Assembly: GCF_002699985.1 (NCBI RefSeq) | Contig: NZ_LKBT01000010.1 | Span: 95,945 to 136,762 of the forward strand | Reading direction: 5' to 3' | DNA: 40,818 nt | From: Pseudomonas sp. ICMP 561 | GTDB lineage: Bacteria; Pseudomonadota; Gammaproteobacteria; Pseudomonadales; Pseudomonadaceae | Shown: piece after piece, positions 34,314-40,818 of the stretch | Layout: the number at the start of each line of letters is the position of its first letter | Numbering within the stretch: position 1 is the stretch's first letter | Notes under the pieces: generated by a model | Database searches by the model: none | Told to the model about the DNA's origin: nothing | Seen by the model: only the letters and a program-made list of their open reading frames with translations | Position numbers and translations under genes: made by a program

Positions 34314-35689
34314 CTATTCGTCCTGATCGTTGAGAAGGCGCCACAATATTCCTTTATTGAGGCTGGTTCCATTGAGGCCTGCGACAATCCTTTTATCCAT
34401 TTGCAGTTGCATTTCAATAGGCAGGTTTGTGTTTCCTCCCGTCGGAATGTCTACCCTGCCATTGCCCTGATCTCCAAATAAGACATCCGCAGTACCATCA
34501 ACGTTATAGCGAGCAATATAGAGGTAAGAGTCAAACCTCTCGGACCGTGAACGCCCCGTGACCAACAGTTTCTCGTCGGGTTGAAACCGGGCTGAAACCC
34601 ACTGAACGGTGTATTCCTCACTAATCTGAGTAATCATCAAGTTACCCCCGTTGAAGCCAGACTCTAGAACACCGTCAGCGGTCAATGCGATGATAAAACC
34701 CTGATCCTGTAAACCCAGGTCCGGCACCTCCAATGCACTGGCGATTCCGCCCCAAACTATGGACCCGCGGGAGTTACTCGCGACCGCGTTGACCTCTACG
34801 CTATAACCATCCAATGAAAACTCAAAAAAACCGTTCCCTACCGGCCCGAAAGTATTGTCCACCTGGCCCCGATTATCCAACCGCGCAATAAAGCCTCTGG
34901 AGTAACGATCCTCAACAGCAGTTAACTGCCCGACTAAAATGATTTTCCCATTCGGTTGAGCGTAAAGCCTGGTAACACGCAAGGAGGCATTGGGTGTACT
35001 GAGAGGAACGCCAAGCTCTAAAAAACCTGTTCCATTGAATGAAGTATCTAACTCCCCTGCTGAGGTAAGGCGATAAATCAAAGCGCGCTCAAGCGCCTCC
35101 TTTGATTCATGGTCTTCGTAAGTGACGCTCGTGTTGCAAGCCAGAATTTTCCCGTTGGGAAGCACGTGTAAATCTCCTGATAAGTAAGCCAGGAACTTGT
35201 ACCTGTCAGCGGGCAAATCATGCCTCATCAGCCCTTGGTTGCCGAACGTAAGATCCACCTCACCGCCCTCTTGAAATCGAGCGATCAGAAGTACGGGTTC
35301 AGGAAACTCTTCAGAGTTCAGGAAAGCCAGTCCCTGCAGAAGGATCTTCCCTTCAGACTGCTCAACCATTCGGGTGACGTGAATCAAGTGAAACTCCGGT
35401 GAAAACCGCCCTCTTACAACACCGTCATTTCCAAAGGTAGTGTCGCGTTGCCCACCTTCCTTGAGGCGCGTAATGAAGTACTCAACCGGGCTTTCGACTG
35501 TTTCAGCAAAATAGCCACATACAGACAGAGAACCATTGGCGGTAGGCACGACAGAGGAAAAAAGAGATCTCTAGCCCCCGGCCAATCCAGCGCGTGCAAG
35601 ATAGATACAAAACCCGGCGCCGTAGGCGTCGACCCGAAATCAGGGTCCAGTTCACCGGCATAACGCGGCTGATTTAGTTTCCTTACCAT
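34314..35689 (-). pseudogene. Delta-60-repeat protein, copy 2, frameshifted near the N-terminus
   Basis: Two reading frames together make one paralogue of copy 1. The first part (from ATG 35689, with GGAG 9 bp upstream) reads MVRKLNQPRYAGELDPDFGS ... ALDWPGARDLFF. It then leaves the family pattern after a run of six T (plus-strand A6 at 35558-35563). The next frame continues with the expected SSVVPTANGSLSVCGYFAET and runs to the stop at 34314 through six or seven repeats (QRDTTFGNDGVVRGRFS, ELDTSFNGTGFLEL, LDNRGQVDNTFGPVGNGFFE, QMDKRIVAGLNGTSLNKGI). Copy 1 has DVFFASIAPASNGQMYV at the same place, so one extra T would restore the frame. This is a true frameshift, a slippage-controlled gene, or a sequencing error. 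The downstream part alone could start at a GTG near 35549. Confidence 0.8.
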
Positions 35690-35862
35690 CTCTATAACTC
35701 CGTTTATCACGTATCCAAAATATCGCTTTAAAAGAAAAGCCGTACTCCTCAGAGGCTGATATGAAGTTAAGCTGCCCCCTGCAGAGGCCTCAGTTTAATA
35801 AGCGCTAAGTCACCGCACTTTGATTGCGAAACGCTATAGAGCATGGTGTTCAGACGAGCGCC

Positions 35863-35892
35863 AAGGGCTGATCAGTCCGGTTATCAGCCCTT
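35863..35892. terminator. Stem-loop downstream of the TM2 gene
   Basis: AAGGGCTGAT-N10-ATCAGCCCTT forms a 10-bp perfect stem about 60 bp after the TM2-gene stop on the minus strand. Without a clear U-run on that strand it is a probable, not certain, terminator. The remaining 35711-35949 stretch is AT-rich; no gene is visible, and it probably holds the promoter of delta-60 copy 2. Confidence 0.5.
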
Positions 35893-35949
35893 TGCAGATG
35901 AGACAAAGCCACTTCCAGATAAAAGTGAATTTGATCGTGAGGCGAGGTG

Positions 35950-36372
35950 TCAGGTGCGCTGCTCCGCATTCTTGATCGAAATCTGATCATTCAGCGTCCA
36001 CAGGTCATACAGCACGCCAACCAGAAACAGCCCGCCCGTGAACAGGTAGATGAACCCGGTGATCCACTTGCCCTGATACATGCGGTGCACGCCGAGTACA
36101 TTGAGAAACGCCAGCAGCAACCAGGCCACGTTGTAGTCAATGGAACCTGAGGTGAAACGCAGGTCGGCTTCGCGGTCCATGCCGGGAATCAGGAGCAAGT
36201 CGATCAGCCAACCAATGCCCAGCAAGCCCAAAGTGAAAAACCAGATCGTGCCCGTTACTGGCTTGCCGTAATAGAAGCGATGAGCGCCGGTGAACCCAAC
36301 AATCCACAGCAGGTAACCTACCAATTTGCTGTGGGTGTCCTGGCGCTGCGGATCATGTTGATAGGTGTTCAT
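35950..36372 (-). CDS. TM2-domain membrane protein
   Basis: 140 aa with a hydrophilic head (MNTYQHDPQRQDTHSKL) and two TM2-like units. The first is VGYLLWIVGFTGAHRFYYGK, followed by GTIWFFTLGLLGIGWLIDLL. The second is AWLLLAFLNVLGVHRMYQGK, followed by FIYLFTGGLFLVGVLYDLWT. Each has the 'GxHRxYxGK' turn and a conserved aspartate in the second helix (WLIDLL, LYDLW). It therefore has four predicted inner-membrane helices from an internal duplication. AAGAGGTCCAA precedes the ATG. Function unknown. Confidence 0.88.
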   Translation of the reverse strand: MNTYQHDPQRQDTHSKLVGYLLWIVGFTGAHRFYYGKPVTGTIWFFTLGLLGIGWLIDLLLIPGMDREADLRFTSGSIDYNVAWLLLAFLNVLGVHRMYQGKWITGFIYLFTGGLFLVGVLYDLWTLNDQISIKNAEQRT

Positions 36373-36621
36373 TTGGACCTCTTTTGCGCTGATAGAAAAA
36401 AATATGTGTAAAGCGTGTGACTTTTTTACGGCTGTCCGACGTATGGCAGGAACCTCTGGCGCTTATAACAAACCCTTGTAACACAAGGGATTCACCCATG
36501 TTTTGAGAGAGTTTGTCGCGAAATCTGAAACGATCGTTCCGTAATCGTTCTGTCATGAGGGGTCTGAAAGTCGCAAAAAGCTGTTATAAAGTTGCGCGCT
36601 AACCCACAAGAGCCCTGCCGA

Positions 36622-37305
36622 ATGCGTCCTTTTTTCAAGTCATGGCTAACCATCTGCCTACTTATGCCACTGGCCGCCCACGCCACCAATCGTGAGCAAC
36701 AACTACCCGCGAGCTTCACCGGCTACACCGCGAAAACTCATTCTTCGTCAGCCGTCGCGGGCAATCAATCCACCGAGCCTGCGCCTGTCATCTCTCCACG
36801 TGGCCACAGCTCCCGGACTACCATTTACCGTAGCCCGAGCAAGAATTCCAAAGCCGTCGCCAATGTACAAACGTTGTCGGGGCCGAACACCAAACAGAGC
36901 AATGCGGTCGTGAGCCGTGCTTTGCAAGCGGTCGGTACTCCTTATCGTTGGGGCGGCAACACCCCAGGTAAAGGCCTCGACTGCAGTGGTTTGGTGAAAT
37001 ATGCATTCAACGACGTGGCTGAGGTCGATCTACCTCGCACGTCCAACGCCATGGCTGAAGGCCACGGCGTAAAGGTTGATCGCAAGGATTTGAAGCCCGG
37101 CGACTTGCTGTTCTTCAACATCAAAAGCCGCAAGGTCAACCATGTTGCGATTTACCTGGGCAACGACCGCTTCGTCCACGCCCCACGGCGCGGCAAGAAA
37201 GTCAGCGTTGATACCTTGAAGAAGCCGTACTGGAACAGCCATTACATGGTTGCCAAGCGCGTGCTGCCGAAGCAAAGCGCTCCGTTGCGGGTTGTTCAAC
37301 GCTGA
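36622..37305 (+). CDS. NlpC/P60-family cell-wall hydrolase
   Basis: 227 aa from the ATG at 36622 (MRPFFKSWLTICLLMPLAAHA, a signal peptide with cleavage after AHA). A low-complexity Ser/Thr-rich linker spans residues about 22-95. The C-terminal NlpC/P60 domain has the catalytic cysteine in GKGLDCSGLVKYAFNDV near residue 120, the catalytic histidine in KVNHVAIYLGNDRFVHAP near residue 175 and a second histidine in VHAPRRG. It should cut peptide cross-links in murein in the periplasm. A possible -10 element (TTATAA at 36584-36589) lies just before. The ORF start at 36592 is a TTG inside the promoter region and is rejected. It stands where pilU sits after pilT in P. aeruginosa. Confidence 0.88.
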   Translation: MRPFFKSWLTICLLMPLAAHATNREQQLPASFTGYTAKTHSSSAVAGNQSTEPAPVISPRGHSSRTTIYRSPSKNSKAVANVQTLSGPNTKQSNAVVSRALQAVGTPYRWGGNTPGKGLDCSGLVKYAFNDVAEVDLPRTSNAMAEGHGVKVDRKDLKPGDLLFFNIKSRKVNHVAIYLGNDRFVHAPRRGKKVSVDTLKKPYWNSHYMVAKRVLPKQSAPLRVVQR

Positions 37306-37313
37306 TACAACAT

Positions 37314-37410
37314 CCCCGGTAGGAGCGAACTTGTTCGCGAAGAGCTAGTACATCCAACGCTAATGTGTCGGATGTAGGCCTTCTCGCGAACAAGTTCGCT
37401 CCTACCGGGA
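37314..37410. repeat. REP doublet between the NlpC/P60 gene and pilT
   Basis: CCCGGTAGGAGCGAACTTGT faces ACAAGTTCGCTCCTACCGGG in inverted orientation. It separates two converging genes and may serve both as a 3' end. Confidence 0.9.
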
Positions 37411-37422
37411 TTGTGTTCTGCC

Positions 37423-38457
37423 TTAGAAATTATCCGGCACCTTGGCCTTTTCCTTCGCCGCATCGCGGGTGATGAGCCCCTTCGCGACCAGGTCCTTGAG
37501 GCACATGTCCAGCGTCTGCATGCCCAGCGAACCACCGGTCTGAATCGCTGAATACATCTGCGCGACCTTGTCTTCACGGATCAGGTTACGAATCGCAGGT
37601 GTGCCCATCATGATTTCGTGAGCGGCTACTCGACCGCCGCCGACCTTCTTCAGCAGCGCCTGAGACACCACCGCGTGCAGCGACTCGGACAGCATCGAGC
37701 GGATCATGGATTTCTCTTGAGCCGGGAACACATCGACAATCCGGTCAATAGTCTTGGCCGCTGACGTGGTGTGCAGCGTGCCGAACACCAGGTGACCGGT
37801 TTCCGCAGCGGTCAGCGCCAGACGAATGGTTTCCAGGTCACGCATTTCCCCGACCAGAATCACATCAGGGTCTTCCCGCAGCGCCGAACGCAGGGCCTCC
37901 GAAAAGCCCAGCGTGTCGCGGTGCACCTCACGCTGGTTGACCAGACACTTCTTGGACTCGTGAACGAATTCAATCGGGTCTTCGATGGTCAGGATGTGGT
38001 GATGGCGATTGACGTTCAGGTAATCGATCATCGCCGCAAGAGTCGTGGACTTGCCCGAACCGGTCGGCCCGGTGATCAGCACCAGCCCGCGAGACACGTC
38101 GGTAATCTTGCGAAACACTTCTCCCATGCCCAGCTCTTCGAGGGTCAGGATCTTCGCTGGAATCGTCCGGAATACCGCACCTGCGCCACGGTTCTGGTTG
38201 AACACGTTGACCCGGAAGCGCGCCACGCCCGGCACCTCGAAAGAAAAATCCGTCTCCAGATACTCTTCAAAGTCCTGACGCTGCTTGTCGTTCATGATGT
38301 CGTAGATCAGCGCCTGCACGTCCCTGGCATCCAGTGCTGGCAGGTTGATACGGCGTACATCACCGTCCACACGAATCATCGGCGGCAGGCCAGCCGAGAG
38401 GTGCAAGTCCGATGCGCCTTGCTTGGCACTGAAAGCCAGCAGCTCGGTAATATCCAT
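37423..38457 (-). CDS. pilT: PilT, type IV pilus retraction ATPase
   Basis: 344 aa from the ATG at 38457 (MDITELLAFSAKQGASDLHL), the standard length. It is a hexameric AAA-like ATPase at the pilus base that drives retraction. Motifs: GASDLHLSAGLPPMIRVDG (N-domain), Walker A LITGPTGSGKSTTLAAMIDY near residues 128-147, Asp box ILTIEDPIEFVHESKK, Walker B DPDVILVGEMRDLETIRLAL near 197-216, His box FGTLHTTSAAKTIDR and the retraction motif AIRNLIRE. It is divergent from yggS with 55 bp between the two start codons. No pilU follows it. Confidence 0.97.
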   Translation of the reverse strand: MDITELLAFSAKQGASDLHLSAGLPPMIRVDGDVRRINLPALDARDVQALIYDIMNDKQRQDFEEYLETDFSFEVPGVARFRVNVFNQNRGAGAVFRTIPAKILTLEELGMGEVFRKITDVSRGLVLITGPTGSGKSTTLAAMIDYLNVNRHHHILTIEDPIEFVHESKKCLVNQREVHRDTLGFSEALRSALREDPDVILVGEMRDLETIRLALTAAETGHLVFGTLHTTSAAKTIDRIVDVFPAQEKSMIRSMLSESLHAVVSQALLKKVGGGRVAAHEIMMGTPAIRNLIREDKVAQMYSAIQTGGSLGMQTLDMCLKDLVAKGLITRDAAKEKAKVPDNF

Positions 38458-38512
38458 ACAGCTCCTCAATCACATAGAATGCCGCAGACTTTAGCCCTGC
38501 TGGCGCAAATCA

Positions 38513-39199
38513 ATGTCCATGATAGCAGCGAACATTTCAACGCTCCGCGAGCGAATTAGCGCCGCCGCACAAGCCGCGCAGCGTGACCCGGCGTCCATCG
38601 GCCTGCTCGCAGTGAGTAAAACCAAACCGGCCGAGGCCCTGCGCGAAGCGTACGCGGCAGGTTTGCGGGACTTTGGCGAAAACTATTTGCAGGAAGCGCT
38701 GAGCAAACAGCTCGAATTGGCCGACCTGCCCTTGTGCTGGCACTTCATCGGCCCCATTCAATCGAACAAGACTCGCGCTATCGCCGAGAACTTCGCTTGG
38801 GTACATTCGGTGGATCGCCTGAAAATCGCACAACGCCTGTCCGAGCAACGTCCTGAAGACCTGCCGCCGCTGAACATCTGCATTCAGGTCAACGTCAGCG
38901 GCGAAGCCAGCAAGTCCGGCTGCACACCCGCCGACCTTCCAGCGCTGGCTGAAGCGATCAGCGCCTTGCCTCGCTTGAAACTGCGTGGCTTGATGGCCAT
39001 CCCGGAACCCACCGACGACATCGCTGAGCAAAACGCCGCATTTGCAGCCGTCAGCACACTGCAGGCGCAATTGAACCTGCCGCTGGACACCCTTTCCATG
39101 GGCATGAGCCACGACCTGGAGGCCGCCATCGCACAAGGCGCCACCTGGGTGCGGATTGGTACTGCCCTTTTTGGCGCCCGTGACTACGGCCAGCCATGA
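38513..39199 (+). CDS. yggS: YggS/PLPBP, pyridoxal-phosphate homeostasis protein
   Basis: 228 aa from the ATG at 38513 (MSMIAANISTLRERISAAAQ); a second ATG two codons later is possible. It binds pyridoxal phosphate on the lysine of GLLAVSKTKPAEALREAY (Lys36, the same number as in E. coli YggS) and buffers free PLP in the cytoplasm. Other family signatures: FGENYLQEALSKQ, CWHFIGPIQSNKTRAIAENF, QVNVSGEASKSGC, LSMGMSHDLEAAIAQGATWV and RIGTALFGARDY. It starts the plus-strand run yggS-proC-yggT. Confidence 0.95.
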   Translation: MSMIAANISTLRERISAAAQAAQRDPASIGLLAVSKTKPAEALREAYAAGLRDFGENYLQEALSKQLELADLPLCWHFIGPIQSNKTRAIAENFAWVHSVDRLKIAQRLSEQRPEDLPPLNICIQVNVSGEASKSGCTPADLPALAEAISALPRLKLRGLMAIPEPTDDIAEQNAAFAAVSTLQAQLNLPLDTLSMGMSHDLEAAIAQGATWVRIGTALFGARDYGQP

Positions 39200-39221
39200 C
39201 CTCTGACTCAAGGAATCCGAC

Positions 39222-40040
39222 ATGAGCAAGACACGCATCGCCTTTATCGGCGCTGGCAACATGGCCGCCAGCCTGATCGGAGGGCTGCGCGCCCAGGGCG
39301 TGGAAGCCGACTCGATTCGCGCCAGCGACCCCGGCGCTGAAACACGCGGCAAGATCGCCGCCGAGCACGGCATCACGGTCTTCGCTGATAACGCCGAAGC
39401 CGCAGAAGGCGCAGACGTGGTATTGATCGCCGTCAAACCGCAAGCCATGAAAGCCGTTTGCGAAGCCCTGCGTCCAAGCCTCAAGCCAAATCAACTGGTG
39501 GTGTCCATCGCCGCCGGTATCACTTGCGCCAGCATGCAAAACTGGCTGGGCGAGCACCCCATCGTGCGCTGCATGCCCAACACTCCGGCGCTGCTGCGTC
39601 AGGGCGTCAGCGGCCTGTACGCCACCGAGCAAGTCAACGACGCACAACGTGCACAGGCCGAGCAATTGCTGTCGGCTGTCGGCATCGCGCTGTGGCTGGA
39701 AGAAGAAAAACAACTGGACGCCGTGACCGCCGTTTCCGGCAGCGGCCCGGCGTATTTCTTCCTGTTGATCGAAGCCATGACCGCCGCAGGCGTGAAACTT
39801 GGCCTGCCAAAGGACGTGGCCGCACAGCTGACGATGCAAACCGCGCTGGGCGCCGCGCTGATGGCGACTGGCAGCGATGTGGATGCTGCCGAGCTGCGCC
39901 GCCGCGTGACCTCGCCATCGGGAACCACGGAAGCCGCAATCAAATCATTCCAGGCCGGAGGCTTCGAAGCGTTGGTAGACACCGCGCTGACCGCCGCCGC
40001 ACATCGTTCGGCAGAAATGGCCGAACAGCTGGGCAAGTAA
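39222..40040 (+). CDS. proC: Pyrroline-5-carboxylate reductase
   Basis: 272 aa (MSKTRIAFIGAGNMAASLIG). It reduces pyrroline-5-carboxylate to proline with NAD(P)H. The Rossmann motif FIGAGNMAASLIGGL lies at residues 8-22. Further landmarks are VLIAVKPQAMKAV, RCMPNTPALLRQGVSGLYAT and the signature AVSGSGPAYFFLLIEAM near residues 168-184. The C-terminal dimer domain carries RRRVTSPSGTTEAAIKSFQ. It is 22 bp after yggS and 28 bp before yggT, with normal length. Confidence 0.96.
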   Translation: MSKTRIAFIGAGNMAASLIGGLRAQGVEADSIRASDPGAETRGKIAAEHGITVFADNAEAAEGADVVLIAVKPQAMKAVCEALRPSLKPNQLVVSIAAGITCASMQNWLGEHPIVRCMPNTPALLRQGVSGLYATEQVNDAQRAQAEQLLSAVGIALWLEEEKQLDAVTAVSGSGPAYFFLLIEAMTAAGVKLGLPKDVAAQLTMQTALGAALMATGSDVDAAELRRRVTSPSGTTEAAIKSFQAGGFEALVDTALTAAAHRSAEMAEQLGK

Positions 40041-40068
40041 TCTTTTTAGGCCATTGAGGAGCAGACCG

Positions 40069-40659
40069 ATGATCGGACTGAACACCGCTGCAATCTACGT
40101 GCTGCAAACCATCGGCAGTATGTATCTGTTGATCATCCTGTTGCGCTTCGTGCTGCAACTGGTACGCGCTGACTTCTACAACCCGCTGAGCCAGTTCGCG
40201 GTCAAAGCCACCCAGCCACTGCTCAAGCCGCTGCGCCGGATCATTCCGAGCCTGTTCGGCCTGGACATGTCTTCGCTGATTCTGGCGATCATTGTGCAAA
40301 TGATCCTGATGGCACTGACATTGCTGCTGGCGTACGGCACGACGGGCGATCCGCTGCACCTGCTGCTCTGGGCAATCATCGGCGTGACCGGTCTGTTCCT
40401 GAACATCTTCTTCTACGCCCTGATCATCAGCGTGATCCTGTCGTGGGTCGCCCCTGCCAGCCATAACCCTGGCGCGCAACTGGTCAACCAGATCACCGAA
40501 CCACTGCTCGCCCCGCTGCGCCGGATCCTGCCAAACCTCGGCGGCCTGGATATCTCGCCGATCCTGGCGTTCATGATCCTCAAGCTGCTGGACATGCTGG
40601 TCATCAACAACCTCGCCGCCATGACCCAAATGCCGAGCGTACTGCGCTTGCTGATGTAA
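40069..40659 (+). CDS. yggT: YggT-family integral membrane protein
   Basis: 196 aa from the ATG at 40069, preceded by GAGGAGCAGACCG. It has two YGGT units, each with a hydrophobic pair of helices around a conserved core: LQTIGSMYLLIILLRFVLQL with QPLLKPLRRIIPSLFGLDMS, then FFYALIISVILSWVAPASHN with EPLLAPLRRILPNLGGLDIS. The repeated 'PLLxPLRRIxPxLxGLD' shows the internal duplication. It is an inner-membrane protein linked to osmotic or ion tolerance in some bacteria, with uncertain function. It is third in the yggS-proC-yggT run. Confidence 0.94.
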   Translation: MIGLNTAAIYVLQTIGSMYLLIILLRFVLQLVRADFYNPLSQFAVKATQPLLKPLRRIIPSLFGLDMSSLILAIIVQMILMALTLLLAYGTTGDPLHLLLWAIIGVTGLFLNIFFYALIISVILSWVAPASHNPGAQLVNQITEPLLAPLRRILPNLGGLDISPILAFMILKLLDMLVINNLAAMTQMPSVLRLLM

Positions 40660-40663
40660 TCGC

Positions 40664-40696
40664 ATGATGTGGGGCCAGACCCTGGCCCCACATCAT
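40664..40696 (+). terminator. Long perfect stem-loop after yggT
   Basis: ATGATGTGGGGCCAG-ACC-CTGGCCCCACATCAT is a 15-bp perfect stem with a 3-nt loop starting 5 bp after the yggT stop. No U-run follows, but position and strength suggest it ends the yggS-proC-yggT transcript. Confidence 0.75.
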
Positions 40697-40708
40697 CGGA
40701 ATATCCTC

Positions 40709-40818
40709 TGAACTGCCCCCGTAATTGGATGGACTCGCCCAAGCCGAGGCGTCAGTAGCGCCACGGTGGCATTCTTAAGAAGCCAACGACAGCGAGGGCG
40801 AGTCCATGAAAAAGCATA
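40709..40818 (+). mobile_element. Probable left end of an insertion sequence (IS3-like), cut by the window
   Basis: The sequence TGAACTGCCCCCGTAATTGG resembles IS3-family terminal repeats, which start TGA/TGT and contain CTGCCCCC. It is followed within 100 bp by an ATG and AAA AAG codons, the usual start of an IS3 orfA. The other end and the transposase are outside the window, so the family is a guess. Confidence 0.45.
40806..40818 (+). CDS. First codons of a probable transposase subunit (partial)
   Basis: ATG AAA AAG CAT (MKKH) follows a GAGGGCGAGTCC stretch that could serve as ribosome site. Only four full codons are in the window. The call depends entirely on the upstream IS-like end. The start codon lies in the right arm of a 12-bp inverted repeat (40729-40740 with 40796-40807). 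Confidence 0.35.

Noticed and set aside
34127..34417. 96-codon minus-strand ORF between the delta-60-repeat genes
   Set aside because: It overlaps the pyrC' remnant and the end of delta-60 copy 2, and shows no family resemblance or ribosome site.
38537..39484. 315-codon minus-strand ORF opposite yggS and proC
   Set aside because: It spans two well-supported genes on the other strand and has no ribosome site or homology pattern.

Overview
The window is a chromosomal segment of a Pseudomonas, most likely of the P. fluorescens/P. syringae side of the genus. The gene order pilT - yggS - proC - yggT and pyrC' - pyrB - pyrR - ruvX - yqgE - tonB3 - gshB - pilG/H/I/J - chpA - chpC matches the PA0392-PA0415 region of P. 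aeruginosa as I remember it, but pilU, pilK and chpB are missing from their places. The many REP doublets (cores of the type GTAGGAGTGAGCTTGCTCGCGAT facing an inverted copy about 40-70 bp away) are typical of fluorescent pseudomonads. Layout: (1) 1-4376, minus strand: a dimethylglycine/glycine-betaine catabolic block (M19 dipeptidase, V4R protein, dgcA, start of dgcB), with three REP doublets between dgcA and dgcB. (2) 4620-5510, plus strand: a small secreted LprI-like protein and a DUF3010 protein, followed by a tandem array of REP doublets (5518-5971). (3) 5986-13339, minus strand: a complete, tightly coupled malonate decarboxylase operon mdcABCDEGH-madLM without the usual mdcR beside it. 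(4) 13605-15800, an accessory pocket: a small DUF3077 protein whose leader looks like a C4-type antisense RNA switch, a remnant of a YefM/Phd-like antitoxin, and a Fic-domain protein with a C-terminal winged helix and two 31-bp palindromes at its start. (5) 15908-26166, minus strand: the Chp chemosensory system of type IV pili (pilG, pilH, pilI, pilJ, chpA, chpC). (6) 26426-32451, plus strand: gshB, tonB3, yqgE, ruvX, pyrR, pyrB and the non-catalytic dihydroorotase pyrC'. (7) 32500-35689, minus strand: a pair of AT-richer delta-60-repeat genes, the second frameshifted. Between them lies a second copy of the last 120 bp of pyrC', so this block looks inserted at the pyrC' 3' end. (8) 35950-40659: a TM2 protein, a NlpC/P60 hydrolase, pilT, yggS, proC and yggT. 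(9) 40709-40818: what looks like the left end of an insertion sequence, cut by the window edge. How the genes work together: dgcA/dgcB strip a methyl group from dimethylglycine on the way from glycine betaine to glycine. MadLM imports malonate and the Mdc complex decarboxylates it to acetate on an acyl carrier protein whose special prosthetic group is made by MdcB and attached by MdcG. PilG/H/I/J-ChpA-ChpC sense surface or chemical cues and control pilus extension and PilT-driven retraction. PyrB with the inactive PyrC' forms the Pseudomonas aspartate transcarbamoylase holoenzyme. The most unusual signals are the C4-like leader RNA, the paired palindromes in front of the Fic gene, and the duplicated pyrC' end flanking the delta-60-repeat block.
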